This document shows, in pieces, positions 6,026 through 11,279 of a stretch of DNA of 11,279 nt. The translations under genes were made by a program, and so were the position numbers. The stretch covers positions 1 through 11,279 of the forward strand of contig SYAM01000047.1 of assembly GCA_005787645.1 (NCBI GenBank), in the 5' to 3' direction. The notes below the pieces were generated by a model. It saw nothing but the letters and a program-made list of their open reading frames with translations. It did not search any database and was not told where the DNA came from. Numbering within the stretch: position 1 is the first letter of the stretch; each line of letters starts with the position of its first letter. Source of the stretch: Actinomycetota bacterium. GTDB taxonomy: Bacteria > Actinomycetota > Actinomycetes > Nanopelagicales > Nanopelagicaceae.

Positions 6026-6714
6026 CACCATTCCACCACTTCTCTATCCTCCCAAAGCAATCCTGTTTGATCGACTCCTGCAGTAAAGTCTCGAGTTGCT
6101 AACCAGATGGCGGTTTCAGCACCTTCAGCCGCAGTTCGCAGCGCATTGGGTCCACCCATATCAGTTTGAGAGTGATTAGGACAGATTGCATCGACAAGTA
6201 CGCCGCGAGCGCCCAATCCAGTCTCATGAGCAAAGTTGCGGACAAAAGCATTTACCCCTGCCTTGCTAATTCGATATGGCGCAAGTCCGCCTGCATTACC
6301 TGGTCCTGACATACGGCCAAGACATGCGCTAAACACAATTACCCGACCTTGTCGCTGCTCAACCATATGGTCGGCAAAAGTATTCACCACATTAAATACA
6401 CCAGAGAGATTGATATCAATCGTTCGATCCCAATCCTCTTTTGTTGCCTTTATGGTCTTCGACATTTTCTCTGACATCACGCCATGAGAAAGTACAATGA
6501 TGTCGAATGGTTGATGTTGGGATTTGATTTCCCGCAGACGGTTATAGTCCCGAACGTCGCATGTAATTCCTGAGACACCTAATTCTCGTGATGCCTTCGC
6601 CACGTTCTCTGCGTTCTGGCCGAGGATGGTGGTGTCGATGCCGTGAGCAAGTAATCCCCTGGCGACCTCGTAGCCCAAACCCCGTGATCCCCCCGTGACC
6701 AACGCTCGCACCAT
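6025..6714 (-). CDS. Short-chain dehydrogenase/reductase (SDR)
   Basis: This 229-residue classical SDR is an NAD(P)-dependent oxidoreductase. Visible motifs are the Rossmann glycine pattern TGGSRGLG (7-14), Asp53 in CDV (adenine contact), N102 in INLSG, and the catalytic Tyr147-x3-Lys151 (YRISK). A serine at 129 (VFSAC) is the likely partner, with a loop to Tyr about 5 residues longer than usual. The common NNAG motif is replaced by LSHG (75-78). The basic residue after the first glycine turn (R11) hints at NADPH use. The substrate cannot be told. I chose ATG 6714, because the Rossmann strand starts right after it (MVRALVTGG); upstream GTG codons at 6729 and 6771 would add a non-family extension. 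It is the first gene of the minus-strand block and is divergent from kgd. Confidence 0.88.
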   Translation of the reverse strand: MVRALVTGGSRGLGYEVARGLLAHGIDTTILGQNAENVAKASRELGVSGITCDVRDYNRLREIKSQHQPFDIIVLSHGVMSEKMSKTIKATKEDWDRTIDINLSGVFNVVNTFADHMVEQRQGRVIVFSACLGRMSGPGNAGGLAPYRISKAGVNAFVRNFAHETGLGARGVLVDAICPNHSQTDMGGPNALRTAAEGAETAIWLATRDFTAGVDQTGLLWEDREVVEW

Positions 6715-6791
6715 GCGCCTACTCTTCACGGCGAGCGCCCGTTCGGCAACGCAGGGGCCGCTGCTTAGCACCCAGAAGAAGCTCGGGGCTG

Positions 6792-6859
6792 TCGTCGGGA
6801 GTGCTCGTCGGGAGTGCGAAGGCGGCTGTCAGGAGCGCGATGGCAGTCGTCAGGAGCGA
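6792..6859. repeat. Four direct repeats of a 13-bp element
   Basis: TCGTCGGGAGTGC occurs twice in perfect tandem (6792-6804, 6805-6817). Two imperfect copies follow at 6826-6838 and 6847-6859; these share the exact 10-mer GTCAGGAGCG. Start-to-start distances are 13, 21 and 21 bp. The 21-bp spacing is two helical turns, as expected of same-face operator sites, but 21 is also a multiple of 3, as expected of a decayed coding repeat. Confidence 0.7.
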
Positions 6860-6945
6860 AACTTGAGGAACCTCACCCCCGGGCCAGAGCCGATACGGGT
6901 GATAACTACCCCCGCACCTCGATACCCTTGCCTTAAACAAGTACT

Positions 6946-6950
6946 GGGAG
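6946..6950 (+). promoter_or_regulatory. Ribosome binding site of kgd
   Basis: GGGAG lies 5 nt before GTG 6956 and decides this start. The reading frame is open for another 87 codons upstream, but that stretch does not resemble the Kgd N-terminus. Confidence 0.7.
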
Positions 6951-6955
6951 AGTCA

Positions 6956-9900
6956 GTGTCGACTACAGACTTCGCTGGGGATTTCGGCGCCAATGAATGG
7001 CTCGTCGATGAAATGTATGAGAAGTATTTAGTGAATCCCGAATCGGTAGATAGTCAATGGAAAGCCTTCTTTGCAAGTGGCAGACATACGACCACGAGTG
7101 GTTCTAGTAATGGAACTGCTCATGGAAACGCTAATGGAAAAGCTCAGAGTGGAGCGCAGCGTCCACCCGTTTCCAATCCCACCGCACCTGCAACTGCAGC
7201 CCAACTTCCTCCAGGATTAACTCTTCCCGCTTCTGGCGGACGTCCACCTGCGCCCAAGAGTGCGAGCGTGCCAGCAGAATCTCCCCGCACGACTAGCACG
7301 ACTAGCACGACTGCTACATCAGGAACTGGTGCACCTATCGCTCCTGCTGCTGCGACTGCTGCTGCGACTGCTGCTGCGACTGCTGCTGCGACTGCTGCTG
7401 CGACTGCTGCTGCGACTGCTGCTGCACACCAACAATCGGTAATCTCAAAAGCGCCGCGAACGTCAACTCCCCTTCCCGCACAACCCACTCAAAAGAGCGC
7501 ACCCGTTGTTGAATCTCCCTCGGCAGGACATGTTGATCCACTGCGCGGTACCGCGGCGCGAGTTGTCACCAACATGGAAGCATCGCTAAACGTTCCTACT
7601 GCTACAAGCGTCCGTTCTATACCCGCTAAATTGCTCATCGATAATCGCATCGTCATCAACAACCACATGAAACGTGCACGGGGTGGAAAAGTCTCCCTCA
7701 CTCATCTCATTGGTTATGCAATGGTGAAGGCGCTACGTGCAATGCCGGAGATGAATGCGTATTACACAACCATCGAAGGTAAGCCTGCGATTGGTAAACC
7801 AGATCACATCAATATTGGTATCGCAATCGATCTAGCAAAATCTGATGGAACCCGCCAACTACTCGTCCCCTCTATAAAAGGGTGCGAGGCGCTGGATTTC
7901 GCACAATTCCTTGAGACCTATGAATCGCTTATCAAGAAGGCGCGAACAGGCTCACTCACTGTTGAGGATTTCGCAGGTACAACTGTTTCACTCACTAACC
8001 CCGGCACAATAGGGACGGTTCACTCGGTACCACGATTGATGGAGGGCCAAGGGCTGATTCTTGGCGTCGGTTCGATGGAGTACCCAGCAGAATTCCAGGG
8101 AACAAACGAAGAGACTCTCTCGCGAATGGCAGTGAGCAAGGTGGTAACTCTCACCAGCACCTATGACCACCGCATCATCCAAGGAGCACAATCGGGCGAT
8201 TTCCTCCGTCGTATTCATGAGCTCCTCCTGGGCGGCGAGGGTTTCTACGACGAGATTTTCACTGCTCTTCGCATTCCTTACGTACCAATCCGCTGGAATA
8301 CCGACCTCGATCGCAGCAAAGATGATGACATTCACAAGACTGCACGAGTCCAAGAACTTATCCATGCCTTCCGCAGTCGTGGACATCTCATGGCTGATGT
8401 GGATCCACTCGAATTCAAATTACGTATTCACCCCGATCTCGACACCCTCACTCATGGTCTGACCCTCTGGGATCTTGATCGTGAAGTAGCCACAGGTGGT
8501 TTCGGTGGCAAACCTTTTATGAAATTACGTGACATTCTCGGCATCCTTCGTAACGCCTACTGCCGCACCATCGGTATCGAATATATGCACTTAAGTAACC
8601 CGGCAGAACGTAAGTGGATGCAAGCACGTCTTGAGGTGCCGGTGGAGCGAATGGATCGCGAGGAACAACTACGAATCCTTCGCAAACTTAATAGCGCAGA
8701 GGCGTTTGAGACATTCCTACAAACTAAGTTCGTTGGACAGAAACGTTTCTCACTCGAGGGCGGCGAATCCGTAATTCCTATCCTTGATGCGATTTTGATT
8801 GCAGCAGCCGAAGAGAAACTTGATGAAGTCTGTATCGGAATGCCGCACCGTGGACGTCTCAATGTGCTCGCTAATGTTGCAGGTAAACCACATGGCCAGA
8901 TCTTCCAAGAGTTCGAAGGCCATTACCAAGATAATTCCGTGCAAGGTTCGGGAGATGTGAAGTATCACCTAGGAACGCAATCTGTCTTCACGGCGGATTC
9001 TGGAGCACAAACTAAGGTTTACCTCGCTGCCAACCCTTCACACCTTGAAGCGGTCAACCCGGTACTTGAAGGAATCGTCCGCGCCAAGCAGGACAAGATC
9101 AATATCCGCGATGCATTCTCTGTCGTTCCAATCCTTCTCCATGGCGATGCTGCATTCGCCGGGCAAGGTGTAGTCGCTGAGACCCTCAATCTCTCGCAAT
9201 TAGCTGGATATCGAACCGGTGGCACTCTCCACATCGTCATCAATAACCAAGTTGGATTTACGACATCGCCGAGTGCTGCACGTTCATCAACTTATGCAAC
9301 AGATGTTGCGCGGATGGTGCAGGCGCCGATATTCCATGTCAACGGTGACGACCCAGAGGCATGTGTTCGGGTAGCCCGGTTGGCATACGAATACCGCCAG
9401 GCATTCCATAAAGATGTCGTCATCGACATGATCTGCTATCGACGTCGTGGTCATAATGAAGGTGACGAGCCAAGTTTCACTCAACCTTTGATGTACAAAC
9501 TTATTGATGCAAAACGGACTGCTCGTACCCTCTACATTGAGGCGCTCATCGGACGTGGCGATATCACGATGGAAGAGGCAGACGAGGTCACCAAAGATTT
9601 CCAAGCCCAACTTGAATCCATCTTTGCCGCAGTCCATAACAAAGAGGCAAGCGCTCCGACTCTGGATGCAAAGAGCGTTCTCGCTCCCGAAGATGCTAAG
9701 ACATCGATTTCGGCCGAGACAGCGCGAGCAATCGCAGCGACCCAGATTGCTATCCCTGAAGGATTCACCGTGCACCCGAAACTCTTGCCACAACTCTCTC
9801 GCCGCGTGGAGATGCTCAACGAAGGGACAATTGATTGGGCAATGGGTGAGACGCTCGCTTTTGGTTCTCTTCTATTGGAGGGTAAGCACATCCGCCTTGC

Positions 9901-10843
9901 CGGACAGGATGTTGGGCGAGGCACCTTCAGTCAACGCCATGCTGTGATTGTCGATGGAAATAACGGTAGCGAGTGGATTCCACTTCGGGGATTGATATCT
10001 AATGAGAATCAATTCTTTGTTGTGAATTCCCTGCTTTCTGAGTATGCAGCTCTTGGATTCGAATATGGCTACTCAGTCGAACGTGACGATGCGCTCGTTC
10101 TCTGGGAGGCGCAGTTCGGTGATTTTGCCAACGGCGCTCAAACCATCATCGATGAATTCATTTCATCAGCTCTGCAAAAGTGGGGCGAGCGTTCATCTGT
10201 GGTGGTGCTCTTGCCACATGGTTATGAGGGACAAGGACCAGATCATTCATCGGCGCGAATTGAGCGATTCCTTCAACTCTGCGCTGAGAACAATATGACA
10301 GTGGCTCAGCCATCTAGCCCGGCTTCATACTTCCACTTGCTCCGCTGGCATATGGCCAACCCAGCGCGACGTCCTCTTATCGTCTTCGAGCCAAAGTCAA
10401 TGCTCCGCCTAAAGGCAGCGGCTTCCAAGTTAGAAGATTTCACCTCTGGACATTTTCACACTGTGATTCCAGATCCAATGGTCAACAATGCAACCCGATT
10501 GATTTTCTGCTCTGGCAAGATCTATCACGAACTTGTCGCTGAGCGAGCAAAACTCAATGAACTAACTACCGCAATCGTCCGCGTTGAGCAGCTTTATCCA
10601 TTCCCTGCTGCAGCACTCAAGGCAGAGATAGCAAGGCATCCGAGCGCAAATATCTTGTGGGTTCAAGATGAACCAGCAAACCAAGGTGCTTGGCCCTTCT
10701 TTGCGCTCAACTCAATAGATCTACTCGATGGACGAACTATTCGCCGAGTATCGCGTCTGGCATCTGCAGCACCGGCGACTGGTAATCATCATCTCCACGA
10801 AGAGGAGCAGAAAGCTCTAATCTTCGAAGCTTTCCAACGCTAA
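6956..10843 (+). CDS. kgd: Multifunctional 2-oxoglutarate decarboxylase/dehydrogenase (fused E2-E1, actinobacterial Kgd)
   Basis: This 1295-residue enzyme acts in the TCA cycle. It performs ThDP-dependent 2-oxoglutarate decarboxylation and, with a lipoyl-bearing partner and E3, forms succinyl-CoA. Order: an N-terminal E1 segment (FGANEWLVDEMYEKYLVNPE, about 8-42); a long Pro/Ala/Thr-rich linker (about 45-190) with a tandem repeat at 131-157; an E2-type acyltransferase core (about 195-420) with the DHRIIQGAQSG active-site motif, His405; and the E1 domain (about 435-1295) with GMPHRGRLNVLAN and the ThDP/Mg motif HGDAAFAGQGVVAE (Asp731), then VINNQVG (Asn763-764). No lipoyl domain precedes the E2 core, as known for actinobacterial Kgd. 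It is longer than typical mycobacterial proteins (about 1230), the excess lying in the linker. In relatives the FHA protein GarA inhibits it (family knowledge). The stop overlaps the convergent sodX stop. Confidence 0.96.
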   Translation: MSTTDFAGDFGANEWLVDEMYEKYLVNPESVDSQWKAFFASGRHTTTSGSSNGTAHGNANGKAQSGAQRPPVSNPTAPATAAQLPPGLTLPASGGRPPAPKSASVPAESPRTTSTTSTTATSGTGAPIAPAAATAAATAAATAAATAAATAAATAAAHQQSVISKAPRTSTPLPAQPTQKSAPVVESPSAGHVDPLRGTAARVVTNMEASLNVPTATSVRSIPAKLLIDNRIVINNHMKRARGGKVSLTHLIGYAMVKALRAMPEMNAYYTTIEGKPAIGKPDHINIGIAIDLAKSDGTRQLLVPSIKGCEALDFAQFLETYESLIKKARTGSLTVEDFAGTTVSLTNPGTIGTVHSVPRLMEGQGLILGVGSMEYPAEFQGTNEETLSRMAVSKVVTLTSTYDHRIIQGAQSGDFLRRIHELLLGGEGFYDEIFTALRIPYVPIRWNTDLDRSKDDDIHKTARVQELIHAFRSRGHLMADVDPLEFKLRIHPDLDTLTHGLTLWDLDREVATGGFGGKPFMKLRDILGILRNAYCRTIGIEYMHLSNPAERKWMQARLEVPVERMDREEQLRILRKLNSAEAFETFLQTKFVGQKRFSLEGGESVIPILDAILIAAAEEKLDEVCIGMPHRGRLNVLANVAGKPHGQIFQEFEGHYQDNSVQGSGDVKYHLGTQSVFTADSGAQTKVYLAANPSHLEAVNPVLEGIVRAKQDKINIRDAFSVVPILLHGDAAFAGQGVVAETLNLSQLAGYRTGGTLHIVINNQVGFTTSPSAARSSTYATDVARMVQAPIFHVNGDDPEACVRVARLAYEYRQAFHKDVVIDMICYRRRGHNEGDEPSFTQPLMYKLIDAKRTARTLYIEALIGRGDITMEEADEVTKDFQAQLESIFAAVHNKEASAPTLDAKSVLAPEDAKTSISAETARAIAATQIAIPEGFTVHPKLLPQLSRRVEMLNEGTIDWAMGETLAFGSLLLEGKHIRLAGQDVGRGTFSQRHAVIVDGNNGSEWIPLRGLISNENQFFVVNSLLSEYAALGFEYGYSVERDDALVLWEAQFGDFANGAQTIIDEFISSALQKWGERSSVVVLLPHGYEGQGPDHSSARIERFLQLCAENNMTVAQPSSPASYFHLLRWHMANPARRPLIVFEPKSMLRLKAAASKLEDFTSGHFHTVIPDPMVNNATRLIFCSGKIYHELVAERAKLNELTTAIVRVEQLYPFPAAALKAEIARHPSANILWVQDEPANQGAWPFFALNSIDLLDGRTIRRVSRLASAAPATGNHHLHEEEQKALIFEAFQR
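7345..7425. repeat. 12-bp tandem repeat (6 full units plus 9 nt) in the kgd linker
   Basis: The plus-strand unit is TGCTGCTGCGAC, with six identical copies and a 9-nt partial copy. It encodes Ala-Ala-Ala-Thr in the flexible linker before the E2 core. Perfect identity of units points to recent slippage or expansion. The period is the same, and the CTGCTG core is on the same strand, as in the repeat at 1837-1965. Confidence 0.95.
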
Positions 10844-11226
10844 TACCGCGCGCGGCGATATCTAAATAGGACTTTGCCAACGATCTCTTCACCATCAAGT
10901 GCGCCCCAGGTCCGTGAATCTTGAGAGATCTCCTTGTTATCTCCTTCTACCCAATATGTCGGATAGTGGCGATTTGGCGAATCACCGCGAATGCCTGTGA
11001 GGCGTTTGATGAAAAGCGCTCCCGGTTGCGCCTCTCGTTCAATAAGCAGAAGCTCCCCTACGCGAACTCGTGGCGTGGAAGTCGAAGGCAAGTAACGCAC
11101 CAGAAGCCAATCACCGTGATCAAGGGCAGGAGCCATTGACTGACCCTCAACTTCAGCGATGGAAACTCCGCGTAGGAGCAGTCGAGACCAGAAACCTGGC
11201 TGGGGGCGATGCTGGTGTGGCTTCAC
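10840..11226 (-). CDS. sodX: S26-family signal peptidase, nickel superoxide dismutase maturation type
   Basis: This 128-residue serine/lysine peptidase has the S26 boxes VEGQSMAP (26-33) with nucleophile Ser30, HGDWLLVR (37-44), FIKRLTG (72-78) with general base Lys74, and YWVEGDN...SQDSRTWGAL (91-110). The small size, the lack of an N-terminal membrane anchor and the 'EGDN....DSR.(W/F)GA' end match SodX, which trims the leader of the Ni-SOD precursor SodN in the cytoplasm. A general type I signal peptidase would normally carry a membrane anchor. The start is GTG 11226; no Shine-Dalgarno is seen, but TACCCT lies 6 nt upstream, suggesting a leaderless transcript. The frame stays open to the window edge, so a longer N-terminus cannot be excluded. 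The sodN gene is not in the window. The stop overlaps that of kgd by 4 bp, convergently. Confidence 0.82.
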   Translation of the reverse strand: MKPHQHRPQPGFWSRLLLRGVSIAEVEGQSMAPALDHGDWLLVRYLPSTSTPRVRVGELLLIEREAQPGALFIKRLTGIRGDSPNRHYPTYWVEGDNKEISQDSRTWGALDGEEIVGKVLFRYRRARY

Positions 11227-11232
11227 AAGATG

Positions 11233-11238
11233 AGGGTA
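11233..11238 (-). promoter_or_regulatory. Possible -10 box of a leaderless sodX promoter
   Basis: TACCCT on the minus strand is followed by 6 nt and GTG 11226, the same geometry as proposed for prfB. No clear -35 is present, and it depends on the GTG being the true start. Confidence 0.35.
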
Positions 11239-11279
11239 ACCATTAAGACAGGTAGGCTCTACTGGAGATAGCGTGAAAA

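Larger units (their letters stand above)
6715..6955. other. Divergent SDR/kgd intergenic region, GC-rich with repeats
   Basis: This 241-bp stretch separates the two divergent transcription units and should hold both promoters. Its middle is much richer in G+C than the flanking genes (43 of 60 bases in 6781-6840) and contains short direct repeats (listed separately). TGAGG-AA-CCTCA (6865-6876) is a small inverted repeat. A TACCCT box at 6923-6928, about 27 nt before the kgd start, is a possible -10, with GTGATA 18 nt upstream as a poor -35. I see no convincing promoter toward the SDR. Both strands are largely open in one frame but give low-plausibility proteins. Confidence 0.5.

Noticed and set aside
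6695..6955. N-terminal extension of Kgd using the upstream open frame
   Set aside because: The extra 87 residues do not resemble the Kgd N-terminus, overlap the SDR start, and come from GC-rich repeat DNA. GTG 6956 has GGGAG 5 nt upstream and is followed at once by the conserved N-terminal motif.
7144..7488. Minus-strand Ala/Val-repeat frame opposite the kgd linker
   Set aside because: It is a by-product of the repeat and of Pro/Ala-rich codons on the other strand. kgd is continuous and well supported here.
9287..9793. Long minus-strand open frame inside kgd (168 codons), also 9532-9924 and 7988-8386
   Set aside because: These are antisense shadows of a confidently assigned enzyme, with no recognisable domains or ribosome sites.

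Overview
The window looks like the chromosome of a low-GC actinobacterium, possibly a streamlined freshwater lineage such as the acI/Nanopelagicales group (inference; I could not run a taxonomic search). The pointers are an actinobacterial-type fused 2-oxoglutarate decarboxylase (Kgd, E2 core plus E1, no lipoyl domain), a SodX-type peptidase of the nickel superoxide dismutase system, many GTG/TTG starts, and start codons that sit directly behind -10-like boxes, as in leaderless transcripts.

Layout. One long, tightly packed set of minus-strand genes runs from about 6714 down to the left edge. In transcription order it holds a short-chain dehydrogenase/reductase, a small four-helix membrane protein, a degenerate GGDEF-fold protein, TadA (pilus ATPase), TadB, TadC, a pilin-like protein carrying a long Gly-Ser-Ala-Ala tandem repeat, three TadE/TadG-like minor-pilin candidates, and the start of prfB (release factor 2), which has its own likely promoter. 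A GC-rich, repeat-bearing divergent region (6715-6955) separates this block from kgd, which fills 6956-10843 on the plus strand. The stop codon of kgd overlaps the stop codon of a convergent sodX gene by a few bases. Upstream of sodX the window ends.

How the genes fit together. TadA, TadB, TadC and the small one-helix proteins form the core of a Tad/Flp-type pilus machine: motor, two inner-membrane platform proteins, and candidate structural or minor pilins. No prepilin peptidase, TadZ/CpaE or secretin is in the window. The GGDEF-like protein directly ahead of the motor has lost its signature motif and is the best candidate for an unrecognised regulatory or structural partner. Kgd is central metabolism (TCA cycle) and is probably unrelated to the pilus apart from sharing the divergent control region. 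SodX would process the Ni-SOD precursor; its usual partner sodN is not visible and may lie just beyond the right edge.

The most unusual features are two independent 12-bp tandem repeats with a shared CTGCTG core, one in the pilin-like gene and one in the kgd linker; the degenerate GGDEF protein; and the repeat-rich, GC-rich kgd/SDR divergent region. That region also contains what looks like a signal peptide split between two frames.
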